In this document: positions 17,635 through 26,578 of the stretch, in pieces
Layout: each line of letters starts with the position of its first letter
Numbering within the stretch: the first letter of the stretch is position 1
NCBI GenBank assembly: GCA_038212445.1
Contig: JBBQUM010000008.1
Location: 62,001 to 126,000 of the forward strand
Direction of reading: 5' to 3'
DNA length: 64,000 nucleotides
Source: TMP-7 sp038212445
Lineage (GTDB): Bacteria > Acidobacteriota > Terriglobia > Bryobacterales > Bryobacteraceae
Made by a program: the position numbers and the translations under genes
The notes under the pieces: generated by a model
The model's input: the letters and a program-made list of their open reading frames with translations, nothing else
Told to the model about the DNA's origin: nothing
The model's database searches: none

Positions 17635-18429
17635 TCAGTCTTTCGCAACGTAAGCGCCTGCTCGAATCGCCGCCTGGAACTTCATCACTCCGTCCTGCAA
17701 TGCCTGCCCGTAAACTCCCCGGTACACGTCCCGGCACTCCGCCGGCCTCTCCATGCACCCTCGCTCCAACTTGAGAAACGGATCACGACCCGACATGGCC
17801 TGTGTGTAGTCGAGAAAATACCGCCATGCCCGGTATGCGAGCCTCATGTTCGCCTGTTCCGATCCGTCAAATAGCGGCCACAGATCTTTGGCCCGGGCGT
17901 ATTCTTCCAACTCCGCTCCCGTCCCATAGGTCCGCTGGTGCCCGAACCACACCGCCATTCCTTCGGCGAACCACTGCTGCTGGCTCAGCCTGTATGCGTG
18001 GTACAGGCTCTGATTCTGATTCAGCGCCGCATGCGACAACTCGTGCCGCAGAAACTCACCCGCGTCAAGGCCCTTCTCACGGATCTTCGGCGTCACGTAA
18101 ATCACTGTGCCGGTGGCCAGAGTCACCGCCGCCACCGCGCGACCCCGGATCTGCGGCATATAACGCGTAAAGTCGCTCCAATCCTGACAAAGGACCACAG
18201 TGACGCGCCGCGGCATGGTCACGCCATGAAACTTCTCAGCATCGGCGATCGCATCATCCACTGTCCGGTAGGCGGCGTCCGGTTGAGTGCCCGACGGATA
18301 GTAGATGTCGGCTCGATTGAAATGAAGTTGTTCGTAGCCAGGTTTGAGCGGCGACCAGGGGAACAACGGACCGTACGGAAACAACACCAGCCCCACCAAA
18401 ATCAGCAGAAAGATCAGCCGCCGCGTCAT
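17635..18429 (-). CDS. membrane-anchored gluzincin-type metallopeptidase (peptidase MA-like)
   Basis: 264 residues. An N-terminal hydrophobic segment (about 4-26) is a signal anchor. The zinc motif H129-E-L-S-H133 is an exact HExxH, and E156 in WFAEGMAVW is the expected third ligand, as in gluzincins of the MA-like/DUF1570 type. The preceding strand GTVIYVTP is also typical. The protein would act in the periplasm on unknown substrates. It is divergent from the winged-helix gene at 18468, with only 38 nt between starts. Confidence 0.72.
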   Translation of the reverse strand: MTRRLIFLLILVGLVLFPYGPLFPWSPLKPGYEQLHFNRADIYYPSGTQPDAAYRTVDDAIADAEKFHGVTMPRRVTVVLCQDWSDFTRYMPQIRGRAVAAVTLATGTVIYVTPKIREKGLDAGEFLRHELSHAALNQNQSLYHAYRLSQQQWFAEGMAVWFGHQRTYGTGAELEEYARAKDLWPLFDGSEQANMRLAYRAWRYFLDYTQAMSGRDPFLKLERGCMERPAECRDVYRGVYGQALQDGVMKFQAAIRAGAYVAKD

Positions 18430-18467
18430 CCAAACGTATCCTAACGCAACACAGTAAACTGGTCCGG

Positions 18468-19667
18468 ATGAATGAGGCGACTCTCAGAGCATGGTGGTCA
18501 CATAGACAGGGACTCGACGGCTCGATGCAAGGGCAGTCCGCCGCCTCCGTTCTGAATAAGGCCGGTTGGGCACGTTCGGTAGCCGGCATCAATCCCTACT
18601 TGACCCTCTACTCACGCGCCGGCATTGGACGCCAAGCCGTTGACGATGCCGTTGCCGCTTCTGAGATCTCTGAGTTGCCGAGCGCTCGCGGATGCACCTA
18701 TGTGGTGCCCGCTTCCGACTTCGCTCTCGCCCTTAAACTCAGCCAGCCATCCGGTGACGCCGAAATGAACACCGCCCGCAAACTCGGGGTCACCGAAGCT
18801 GAGGTGGCGAAACTCGAAGCCGCAGTCGTCAAAGCCCTCTCCAAAGCAGTGCTCGAGCCCGACGCCATTCGCGAAGCTGTGGGACCGGCGGCGCGCAATC
18901 TCGGTGACGAGGGCAAGAAGAAAGGCATGATTACCACTCTGCCGCTAGCTCTCGGCAGGCTCCAGTCCAAAGGCGAGATTCGACGCGTGCCTGTGACCGG
19001 CCGCCTCGACCAGCAGCGCTATAAGTACACCGCCTGGAACCCTAATCCGCTCGCAAAATTCAAGCTCACATACGAAGAAGCCTGCGTCGAACTGGCGAAG
19101 CGTTATTTCGAATGGATCGCGCCTGCTACGATGGCCGAATTTCAGTGGTTCTCCGGCCTCGGAGTTAAGACCGCGAAAGCTGCCGTCGAGCCTCTCAAAC
19201 TCGTACCGCTTGAATCCGGTAGCGACCGTCTAATATCCCCTGGCGCACTCGACAAACTGAAGGTCTTCTCCCCTCCGAAAAAACCTCAATACAGTTTGGT
19301 GAGTTCGCTCGACGCCATCAGTCTGCTGCGCCGCGATCTCAAGATGCTGGTGGCCGCCGAGGATCAGGCGAGTCCGCTATTTGATGTTAAGGAAGCCCGG
19401 TCGGGTAGCGGCTTGATGGATTTGCCGAATCACGCCATCCTCGACCGCGGTCGTTTGGTCGGTTTGTGGGAGTTCGATCCCGCTTCCAACGCCATTGCCT
19501 GGGCCACTTTCATAAAGCCCGACGCTGTGATGAAGAAGGCAGTAGCCGACACCGAGGCCGTTGTGCGCGACCAGTACGGCGACGCCCGCTCCTTCTCGCT
19601 CGACAGTCCCAAGAGCCGCGTGCCCAAAATCGAAGCTCTACTTCGCTTCGTCAATCCGGGCAAGTAA
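18468..19667 (+). CDS. winged-helix DNA-binding protein, HTH_42 / AlkZ-YcaQ-like
   Basis: 399 residues. The overall plan matches the HTH_42 family: an N-terminal region with QSAASVLNKAGWARS, a central winged-helix part with GMITTLPLALGRLQSKGEIRR and the R-x-D-x-Q-x-Y-x-Y turn, and a C-terminal part with LDRGRLVGLWEFDP. Family members include AlkZ/YcaQ glycosylases that unhook DNA crosslinks and AlkX-like enzymes. The exact catalytic QxQ/QxD motif was not assigned with certainty, so glycosylase activity is a family-level guess. Its 3' end overlaps the convergent Sel1 gene by 30 nt. Confidence 0.68.
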   Translation: MNEATLRAWWSHRQGLDGSMQGQSAASVLNKAGWARSVAGINPYLTLYSRAGIGRQAVDDAVAASEISELPSARGCTYVVPASDFALALKLSQPSGDAEMNTARKLGVTEAEVAKLEAAVVKALSKAVLEPDAIREAVGPAARNLGDEGKKKGMITTLPLALGRLQSKGEIRRVPVTGRLDQQRYKYTAWNPNPLAKFKLTYEEACVELAKRYFEWIAPATMAEFQWFSGLGVKTAKAAVEPLKLVPLESGSDRLISPGALDKLKVFSPPKKPQYSLVSSLDAISLLRRDLKMLVAAEDQASPLFDVKEARSGSGLMDLPNHAILDRGRLVGLWEFDPASNAIAWATFIKPDAVMKKAVADTEAVVRDQYGDARSFSLDSPKSRVPKIEALLRFVNPGK

Positions 19668-20333
19668 GTCTTCTGCTTCCTTCGGACGCGCCGGCTGCGC
19701 CTTGAGTGCCCAGCGCCGCGCCAGCGAAAGATTCTGTTGCACGCCAATGCCGTGGTAGTAAAGCCCAGCGAGGTTGAGCTGTGCGTCCGCGCAATTCTGA
19801 TTCGCAGCCAGATGGAATAACTTCATCGCTTCGTTGAAGTCCTGCTTTACACCCAGTCCGGCAATATAAAGACTGGCCAGGCTGTTCTGCGCATCGGCGA
19901 AACCCTGATCGGCCGCCCGCCGGTACATCGCCGCCGCAATCTCGGGACTCTTCTGAACGCCGTCCCCTTCTTGAAACAAGGCCCCAAGTTTCCACTGCGC
20001 TTCAGCGCTGCGACCCACCGCCAGCGCATACCAGTGCGCCGCCTTCGCCGAGTCGCGAATCACACCGCGGCCATCGACATAAAGATCGCCCAACCTGAGT
20101 TGCGCTTGTGCATCGCCTTGCTCCGCCGCCGCCGAAAACCACTTAAACGCGTTTCCGGTGTCGCCGCTTTCCAAGGCCCGCTCGGCCATTACCCCTTGTG
20201 CACCAACTTCTCCCTTTTCGGCCAAAATTCTATAGTTTTCGAGGGACGCCGATTTGGCTGTGACGCTCGAAACGGGGACGGTAGAACCGGCCATCAGAGG
20301 GAGAATTGCGGCTAACAAGAGGTAACGGCTCAT
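19638..20333 (-). CDS. Sel1-repeat (TPR-like) secreted protein
   Basis: 231 residues. After a signal peptide (about 1-23) there are five or more Sel1-like repeats of ~36 residues, visible as G-D-x-x-A-x-x-x-L-G-x-L-Y-x-x-G-x-G-V-x-x-D-x-x-x-A-x-x-W-x-x-x-A. Sel1 repeats form alpha-solenoids that bind partner proteins, often in the envelope or in signalling. No catalytic domain is present. The gene overlaps the 3' end of the convergent winged-helix gene. A second, larger Sel1 protein lies at 46594. Confidence 0.78.
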   Translation of the reverse strand: MSRYLLLAAILPLMAGSTVPVSSVTAKSASLENYRILAEKGEVGAQGVMAERALESGDTGNAFKWFSAAAEQGDAQAQLRLGDLYVDGRGVIRDSAKAAHWYALAVGRSAEAQWKLGALFQEGDGVQKSPEIAAAMYRRAADQGFADAQNSLASLYIAGLGVKQDFNEAMKLFHLAANQNCADAQLNLAGLYYHGIGVQQNLSLARRWALKAQPARPKEAEDLLARIDEAK

Positions 20334-20392
20334 AGCGTTGAGCCGATTCTAATCAGCAGCTTTGCGATTTGAACTCGGTACTGCCGTAATCA

Positions 20393-20412
20393 GGGGTCCA
20401 GTACCTGACCCC
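20393..20412. repeat. hairpin GGGGTC / GACCCC
   Basis: GGGGTC (20393-20398) is the inverse complement of GACCCC (20407-20412), with an 8-nt loop. It lies just after the end of the minus-strand GT39 gene and before the Sel1 gene promoter region. It may be a terminator for the GT39 gene or a REP-like element; there is no T-run. Confidence 0.4.
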
Positions 20413-20420
20413 ATCCTAGT

Positions 20421-21911
20421 TTAGGGAGTGCTAACCGCCAAAATCTCGCGATCCGCGGACAGTCGCGCCATGATGAAATGCTCCTCGCGAAACTTCGTGA
20501 GGACCCATTGGTGCTCCGGACCGGCGCTGCCATAGACCAGAAAACGCCGGTTGCCTTCGAGAAACTCCCGGTAGTCCATCAAGCGTCCCCGAATCGGAAA
20601 GTGCGGCTTCACCAGCCGCAATGCCGAGTCGTAACAATCGGTTTGCATGATGCGCATGGCGCTGTCGAAGTCGGTCAGAAACACCAGGCGCGAAGCTGCC
20701 TGCGCGTCCAGATAGTGATCCAGAAACAGGAACGTCTGCCCGTCCGCCACCACCAACGGTGCGTCCGAATGCGCCCAGTCCTTTAGTTCCGCCGGCAGGA
20801 ACGGCGTTGGCGCTTTCGTACTCTGAATTGCGAAACTTCCGACGAACCATGCGAACAACAACGCCGGAGCCAGTGATGCCCTTCTCAGATCGGCCCCCGC
20901 GAAAAGAAAGACGGCCCACGCCGCAGCCAGGCTGAAGCCCACCGCTCCAATCGATCCATAACGCGGAAAGAAGCCCGAGTGCAGCACTGTCGCCGTAACA
21001 AATGCCACCAGCGGGACCGCCACGTAGGTGGCCGCCGCGGCCAATTCGTGGACCGGCCATGCCTCGCGCAACTCCCGCCATCGCCGCTTTAGATCACTGC
21101 CGTTCAGTGACACTCCGTACGCCACCACCAGCAGCCCGATGCCCACCGGCACAATCGCCGGGCCCAGCAGGTTCCAATACGCCTGCGCCAGTTTCCACCC
21201 CGTCGGCTCGAGAATCGGACCGCCCACGTGTCCCTTGCTGGTCGACCTCAGCAGTGGAATATAGGTGACGACGGCAATGCACGGCGCCAGAATCGCCAGC
21301 CACACCGCCCAGTCGATCTTCCTGCGCTTCACCGTCCGCACCAATTCACCGATACCCAGAGCCGGCATCATCATTACTGCAAAGCAGTGACTCAGGAGGG
21401 CAGTGAGAATCGCCGCCGCCAGACCTCCCAACTGCCATCCGCGTGCAGTCTCCCGCGATGCCGCGCCCTGCCAGCAATAGAACGATAAGGCCGCGCAGCC
21501 CAGCATCACTCCGTACGGTCTCGCTTCGGTCGCGAACAAGTAGGTGTTGCTCACAATCGGAATTAGCATCGCGAGAAACGCGTACGCCACCGGCATCCGG
21601 CGTGCGACGCTCGCATACAGGCAGGCCATCAGCATCAGGAAGCCCGCAATCGCCGGCAGTCGAGTGCCGAACTCAATCCCCGGCGCCGCTAACTGTCCCG
21701 CGTGGGTTAGTACGTAGAACAGCGGCGGATTTAAGTCCACGTGCTGGAGCAGCGCCGCCCAAATCTTGGCAGGACTGCCCATCTGCGCGATATACAGCGT
21801 GTAAAGCTCGTCGTACCAAAACGGGCGCATCGCGGCGCGAAACCCGGTGATCACCGCAAAGACCCCGCATACGGTCCAGAAAGCGGTTGTGACGAGGCGA
21901 GAGCGAGGCAT
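20421..21911 (-). CDS. GT39/ArnT-like polytopic glycosyltransferase
   Basis: 496 residues with about ten to twelve membrane spans. The first periplasmic loop has FWYDELYTLY, containing the Asp-Glu pair that GT-C glycosyltransferases of the ArnT/PMT type need, and a later loop has ATEARPYGVML, also typical of this family. Such enzymes use polyprenyl-phosphate sugars on the periplasmic face of the inner membrane. Acceptor and sugar cannot be predicted. The gene is divergent from the caspase gene (87 nt between starts). Confidence 0.78.
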   Translation of the reverse strand: MPRSRLVTTAFWTVCGVFAVITGFRAAMRPFWYDELYTLYIAQMGSPAKIWAALLQHVDLNPPLFYVLTHAGQLAAPGIEFGTRLPAIAGFLMLMACLYASVARRMPVAYAFLAMLIPIVSNTYLFATEARPYGVMLGCAALSFYCWQGAASRETARGWQLGGLAAAILTALLSHCFAVMMMPALGIGELVRTVKRRKIDWAVWLAILAPCIAVVTYIPLLRSTSKGHVGGPILEPTGWKLAQAYWNLLGPAIVPVGIGLLVVAYGVSLNGSDLKRRWRELREAWPVHELAAAATYVAVPLVAFVTATVLHSGFFPRYGSIGAVGFSLAAAWAVFLFAGADLRRASLAPALLFAWFVGSFAIQSTKAPTPFLPAELKDWAHSDAPLVVADGQTFLFLDHYLDAQAASRLVFLTDFDSAMRIMQTDCYDSALRLVKPHFPIRGRLMDYREFLEGNRRFLVYGSAGPEHQWVLTKFREEHFIMARLSADREILAVSTP

Positions 21912-21997
21912 TCCTTACATGGACCATCGACGCCCTTCCCCCAAAGCTTTAACGCCCTGCATGACCCCGCAATTATTTGACATAATCGGACACCTCC

Positions 21998-23746
21998 ATG
22001 AAACGCGCATGCTTAGCGATCGGCGTAAACAAGGTGGTGGGCGCAGCCGCGCTTGCACCACTTCAGGCGGCCGCATCCGGCGCCGAAGACATCGCCGCTT
22101 GGGCCCGCACTCAGGGCTTTGACGTGTACCCCCTCACCGACCGCGCCGGCCCCCTCGGCATCCGCGAGATTAAGCAGCAGGTCCGCGCAATCGTCGACAG
22201 CCACGCCTACGGTCAGCTTCTGATCTACTTCGCCGGCCACGGCCTCCTCAAGAGTTGGGACACCGAACTGTGGCTCCTCAGCGACGCCGCCGTCGACCCC
22301 AATGAAGCCATCAATCTCGCCGGCTCCATCAGCCTCGCCCGCAACTCCGGCATTCCCCACATCGTCGTGATCTCCGACGCCTGCCGCTCCCTCTCGGCCG
22401 ATCCCCGGCTCACTCAAGTCACCGGCAGCGTCCTGTTCCCGATTCAGCCGGTCACGCCCCAGCGCCCCGAAGTCGACACCTTCTATGCGACGCTCCCCGC
22501 TGATCCGTCCTACGAACTCCCGCCCGCCGAAGCCATAGCCGCCTATCGCGCCATCTTCACCGACTGCCTCCTCAAAGGACTCGCCGGATCGGCCTTCGAG
22601 GTCCGCGAGGCGGTGGAAGACTCCGGCCAGAGCATCGTCGTTGTTTCCTCGCGATCTCTCAAGCCCTGGCTCGAACGCGAAGTCCCCATCTTGCTCGCGC
22701 AGGTCGCCATCACCCTCAACCAGGTTCCCGAGCTGCGCGTCGAATCGCAGCGTCCGAAGTATCTCGCGAAACTCGACCATCTGCCGCCGGGGCCCGTTCC
22801 CATGCCCGCTCCTGCTGCTCCCCCGCCATCACCTGCGCCGTCGCCATCCAGAGGTACGGGCAGGCCGGGCTTAAATTTAAATCGGAACAATCCTCCCTTT
22901 CCGGAACCCGTTGCCGTTCAACCTCCCGGCGGTACGCCCGATTTCTTTACGCTCGAGATGGCCCGCATGATTGCCGCACCCGCTCGCGCATCATTCGAGA
23001 CTCACACCGGCTTTACCGTGAACGGCTCACGCCCGGTCGAAGCGCTTTTCCAAGGTGTCGAAGGACGGACTAACATTTTCGAGGAAAACGGCGCATTCCA
23101 GATTCGCGTGTACTCCGATGACAAGCCCGGCTCGCTCATTCTCTCTTTTGCCGAGAATATCGGGACCTGCCTCGCTGTTCTGCCCGGCTACATTGGAAGC
23201 GTCACGGTCGACTCGGGCCGCGTCACCAACGTCGCCTACACGCCGTCCCAAAACACCGCGCTGTGGGGCGAGTATCAAGTCCAACGCGCCGAGGTGGAAA
23301 AGCGCCGGGCCTTCGTGGCAGTCGCAGCTCGCCGCGGCATCCTGCGTATCGAGCGCAATGAGGCTGCTTCCTTTGCGAACTTCCTCCGCTCTCTCAAGGC
23401 CATCGATCCTACGCTCGGCATCTACGCTGCTTACAGCTACACGCAGGCGGGCATGTTGGATCAGGTTGTGTCCGTCTATGACTGGATGAAAATGGATTCT
23501 CGAGTTCCGGTGCCCTTCGACGTCGCCCTGCTCGCCGGCCGCCTTACCGAGGACGAACTCGCGCAGTCCCGTATCGCACCAATGACTCCCATGCTCACCC
23601 AGGGCTGGTCGCTTCTTCACGAAGGACTCGGTACACCGCCGTGGCTTCTCGAAGCCGCCCGCTACACCCTCCCCGCACTCTGGACCACGCTCTCTCCCGA
23701 GGGCGTCCAATTCGTTGCCAGGAAGGTACGCGAGGCAACGACATGA
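21998..23746 (+). CDS. caspase-family (C14) protease with Pro-rich linker and unknown C-terminal domain
   Basis: 582 residues, no signal peptide. Residues about 1-225 form a caspase/metacaspase-like domain: the opening CLAIGVNKV, the catalytic His in YFAGHG (H81) and the catalytic Cys in ISDACRS (C129). A proline-rich linker spans 261-313. The C-terminal ~265 residues have no family I recognise; they read as beta-rich (about 315-430) then helical (to the end). Caspase-family proteases cleave after basic or acidic residues and often sit in bacterial death or defence modules. The stop overlaps the hydrolase start (ATGA), so the two are coupled. Partner and trigger are not known. Confidence 0.82.
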   Translation: MKRACLAIGVNKVVGAAALAPLQAAASGAEDIAAWARTQGFDVYPLTDRAGPLGIREIKQQVRAIVDSHAYGQLLIYFAGHGLLKSWDTELWLLSDAAVDPNEAINLAGSISLARNSGIPHIVVISDACRSLSADPRLTQVTGSVLFPIQPVTPQRPEVDTFYATLPADPSYELPPAEAIAAYRAIFTDCLLKGLAGSAFEVREAVEDSGQSIVVVSSRSLKPWLEREVPILLAQVAITLNQVPELRVESQRPKYLAKLDHLPPGPVPMPAPAAPPPSPAPSPSRGTGRPGLNLNRNNPPFPEPVAVQPPGGTPDFFTLEMARMIAAPARASFETHTGFTVNGSRPVEALFQGVEGRTNIFEENGAFQIRVYSDDKPGSLILSFAENIGTCLAVLPGYIGSVTVDSGRVTNVAYTPSQNTALWGEYQVQRAEVEKRRAFVAVAARRGILRIERNEAASFANFLRSLKAIDPTLGIYAAYSYTQAGMLDQVVSVYDWMKMDSRVPVPFDVALLAGRLTEDELAQSRIAPMTPMLTQGWSLLHEGLGTPPWLLEAARYTLPALWTTLSPEGVQFVARKVREATT

Positions 23747-24615
23747 AACTGATTTTCATTCACGGCCGCAGTCAGGGCGGCAAGGACGCTGAAGAATTGC
23801 GCCTGTTCTGGGAAGGCTGCCTCGACAAATCCTTCCGCGATGCCGGACTAGTCTGGCCCGCCAACGTCGACATCGCCCTCCCGTTCTACGCTGACGACCT
23901 CGACCGCATGGTGGCGCAAGTCAACGCGCCACTCCTCACCGGCATCCTCCTTCGCGGCGAACAATCCGTTACCACCCAGGAGTCTCTGCGGGTGGAGATG
24001 CTGCGCGAAATTCTCGACGCCCAGCCCAACATCAGCGACGCCGACGTGCTCGCTCAATTCCACGGCCAGCCCGTCGAACGCGGACCGCAGAACTGGCCCT
24101 GGGTCCTTGCCATGGTGCGAGCGCTCGACGCCACGCCGTTGGGCGGCGACGCGATCGATCAGATTACGCGTGACGTCTGGGTCTACATGACCTTCAATGG
24201 CGTGCGCGCCAAAATCGACGCCATCGTTAACGCCGCCATACCGACGGAGCCCTGCGTGGTTGTCGCCCACTCGCTCGGCACCATCGTCGCCTACAACGTC
24301 GTCAGCGTCCGCGCCGCGGCGTCACCGAGCATTCCGCTATTCCTAACTCTTGGCTCTCCGCTCGGCATCAAGGCGATTTCATCCCGGCTTCCCGGCCAGC
24401 GCGCCGTGCCACCCGGTGTCGCCGCATGGTTCAACGCCCGCGACCCCCGCGATGTCGTCGCACTCTACCCGCTTGACCACGACCACTTCAACCTCGCGCC
24501 GCCGATCGAGGACTACTCAAAGGTCTCGAACTTCACCAGCAACCGCCACTCCATCGAAGGCTACCTCGCCGACCCTCTCGTCGCCCGCCGCATCCACACC
24601 GCGCTCACGGCTTAG
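23743..24615 (+). CDS. alpha/beta hydrolase (lipase/esterase-like), coupled to the caspase
   Basis: 290 residues from ATG 23743, which overlaps the caspase stop. The opening LIFIHGRSQGG is the first strand plus oxyanion turn of alpha/beta hydrolases; S177 in VVAHSLGT is the nucleophile, D234 or D237 (NARDPRD) the acid and H269 (SNRHSIEGYL) the base. The pattern resembles cytosolic serine esterases. It has no signal peptide. In this setting it may be an effector released or activated by the caspase, but that is an inference. Its 3' end carries the first copy of a tandem duplication. Confidence 0.82.
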   Translation: MKLIFIHGRSQGGKDAEELRLFWEGCLDKSFRDAGLVWPANVDIALPFYADDLDRMVAQVNAPLLTGILLRGEQSVTTQESLRVEMLREILDAQPNISDADVLAQFHGQPVERGPQNWPWVLAMVRALDATPLGGDAIDQITRDVWVYMTFNGVRAKIDAIVNAAIPTEPCVVVAHSLGTIVAYNVVSVRAAASPSIPLFLTLGSPLGIKAISSRLPGQRAVPPGVAAWFNARDPRDVVALYPLDHDHFNLAPPIEDYSKVSNFTSNRHSIEGYLADPLVARRIHTALTA

Positions 24616-24851
24616 TGTCCGCGCTGCGCGGTTTCGACGTCTCATCGCACTGCATCGCGAGCACCCTGCGCCACTCGCGTCGTTTCTCACCAACCTGCAA
24701 GCCGGCCGCCGATCGATGCAGAGGTGCCGGTGACGCCCTGGTATTGGGAGTCCGTCAGTTTCGCCCCGGAATTGCGCATAGCCGCGGCACGCTTTTCCTG
24801 CCGCGCCGACATACACCCCCAGTAACGTCGCACGCCGCATTCACGCTGCTC
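24616..24851 (-). pseudogene. decayed duplicate of the hydrolase/membrane-protein 3' junction
   Basis: This stretch is the relic part of a ~247-bp tandem duplication. 24617 onward matches 24864 onward (GTCCGCGCTGCGC in both, later CTGGTATTG then GTCCGTCAGTTTCGC, then GCACGCT), and 24586 onward matches 24834 onward (CGCCGCAT, CTCACG). Read on the minus strand it resembles a frame-broken copy of the last ~70 codons of the gene at 24852-25637, with about 20 nt deleted; read on the plus strand 24834-24860 mimics the hydrolase C-terminus. No intact frame remains. Confidence 0.7.
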
Positions 24852-25637
24852 TCACGCCTTTGGGTCCGCGCTGCGCAGTTTCAGCGTCTCCTCGCACTGA
24901 GCTACCAACTTATCCGCGGCCCCGTGCGTGGCTTTCAGCCGCTCGAATCGCTTCTCGCCACTTTGCAAGCCGTCCACCAACCGGTGCAGCGGTGCCAGTG
25001 CTGCCTGGTATTGCGGGTCCGTCAGTTTCGCCAGGAATTGCGCGTAGCCGAGGCACGCTCTTTTACCGCTTCGCCGTACAGCCAGCAATTCGCCAATGGC
25101 CTGCTGCTGGAGTCGAAAGACCTGTGTGTCGTGGCCGGTTCCCATGTAGAGAGGAGGATCATAGTCGCCCAGCGCCTGACTTACCGCATCGATCTTTTCG
25201 AAAAGGTCGCTCTTTTCCTTCAGGGAACGAAACATCTCGAAACTCAACTCCAGCCTCAGCATTTGCACCCAGCAGAAATACCTCGCAAACTCATAGAGCG
25301 TGCTCTGGACGAAGTAATCATGGGTAATTGACCACTCCGGGTTCGTAAATCCCGCCGTCAGCGCCTTATGTCCTTCATAGTTGAGAATGTTGTCCAACCG
25401 GCGCTCCAGGCTCAGGGCCGCATCCTGGATGGGATTGGCCCACGCGACGATCTCACGCCGCACACGCTCGTCCGACTTCGACTCGGTCTCCAACTGCTGT
25501 TTGAGTTCCAGCTTCATTTGCTCCAGGTCCGCTTTGAGCAAATGTCCAAAGAACAACTTCCCCACGCCAATAACAATGCCGACGGCGACAGCCACCGAGG
25601 TCAAATGTTGGAAGAACTCGTTCAGCCACTCAGTCAT
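24852..25637 (-). CDS. membrane-anchored protein of unknown function in the caspase island
   Basis: 261 residues. One hydrophobic segment (about 12-31) near the N-terminus is followed by a charged coiled-coil-like helix (about 34-58, rich in E, K and Q) and a helical cytoplasmic-looking domain to the end with no motif that I recognise. The low Pro and Gly content suggests an all-alpha fold. It is convergent with the hydrolase and divergent from the gene at 25721. Its 3' end lies inside the second copy of the tandem duplication. It could be a membrane receptor or target of the caspase system; that is a guess. Confidence 0.62.
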   Translation of the reverse strand: MTEWLNEFFQHLTSVAVAVGIVIGVGKLFFGHLLKADLEQMKLELKQQLETESKSDERVRREIVAWANPIQDAALSLERRLDNILNYEGHKALTAGFTNPEWSITHDYFVQSTLYEFARYFCWVQMLRLELSFEMFRSLKEKSDLFEKIDAVSQALGDYDPPLYMGTGHDTQVFRLQQQAIGELLAVRRSGKRACLGYAQFLAKLTDPQYQAALAPLHRLVDGLQSGEKRFERLKATHGAADKLVAQCEETLKLRSADPKA

Positions 25638-25720
25638 AGGCGACCCTCCAGGCAGGTCTCTACCGAATATAGCCCGCTCCCCCGTGCTTTTCAGCCTGCG
25701 CTATCCTGTTTGACACTGCG

Positions 25721-26578
25721 ATGAGCGGCGCTTTAGACCCTCAATACTTCAACAGCGATTCATGGCCGGAGCGTGTCAACGCCTGGCTCGCGAACCAAAC
25801 GCCCGATCCCTTCCTCGACGGTAACGCTACCCTCATCCGCCAGATTATGGAACACTCCGAATCCGGCCTGCGCGTCGTCGTCAACATCTCCGCTGAAGCC
25901 CTGCTCGGCTTTCTCGCCGCCCGCAGATACTACAATCTCTACGACAACCCCGTCATCGGCGCGGCCCGCAGGAAACCCTCACCCGAACGTATTGCCGTCG
26001 ACCAGATGCTCGGCTTCGGCTCCGATGCCAACGACTTCTACTTCGGCGCCGTCGCCCTCGGCGGCACCGGCGTGCGCTTTTACGGCGAATATTGTATGGC
26101 CCTCAAACCCTGGGTGATCGCCGACGACACTCAGATCCTCGATCGCGATTCCTACGACTTGCTGCTTCCGCCCCTCTCCAATGGGCCCCCCATCCAAAAC
26201 CTCGTACAGCAACTTGCCGGGACCTGGAAAGCGGACTGCGTCGAGATGCTGCTCCGCAAACTGCTGCCTGAACTCGCCGGTTCGAATCGACTCATCACCA
26301 CCGGCACGGTCTCGGAAATGATACTCCACGATCAGGAGTTCGTCGAAGTTCACAAGCGCGGCGTCATCAGCCCTTCCTCCATTGAGGAAGTGCGTCAGTC
26401 GCCCGACGAAATCGCCATGGAAGCGCGCATACAGTCGCGCTCCAACGCTGGCTATGCTCCCACCGCCGTCGAACTCCGCTGGCTCCAACAACGTCAGAGT
26501 GTCGTGGACGCCCTCGAACGCGAAGGGATCCACAGCCGCATCGTGACGCTCCATGGGCGAGGCTATCAATGGCGATAA
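25721..26578 (+). CDS. unknown protein, caspase island gene 4
   Basis: 285 residues, no signal peptide or membrane segment. The middle has a compact conserved-looking stretch, DFYFGAVALGGTGVRFYGEY, then CMALKPW, followed by Asp-rich turns; this looks like paired beta strands of a catalytic core, but I cannot assign a family. The C-terminal third (about 215-285) is helical and charged. The stop overlaps the next start by 10 nt, so both proteins are probably made together. It begins 83 nt from the divergent membrane-protein gene, so the two may share a control region. Confidence 0.62.
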   Translation: MSGALDPQYFNSDSWPERVNAWLANQTPDPFLDGNATLIRQIMEHSESGLRVVVNISAEALLGFLAARRYYNLYDNPVIGAARRKPSPERIAVDQMLGFGSDANDFYFGAVALGGTGVRFYGEYCMALKPWVIADDTQILDRDSYDLLLPPLSNGPPIQNLVQQLAGTWKADCVEMLLRKLLPELAGSNRLITTGTVSEMILHDQEFVEVHKRGVISPSSIEEVRQSPDEIAMEARIQSRSNAGYAPTAVELRWLQQRQSVVDALEREGIHSRIVTLHGRGYQWR

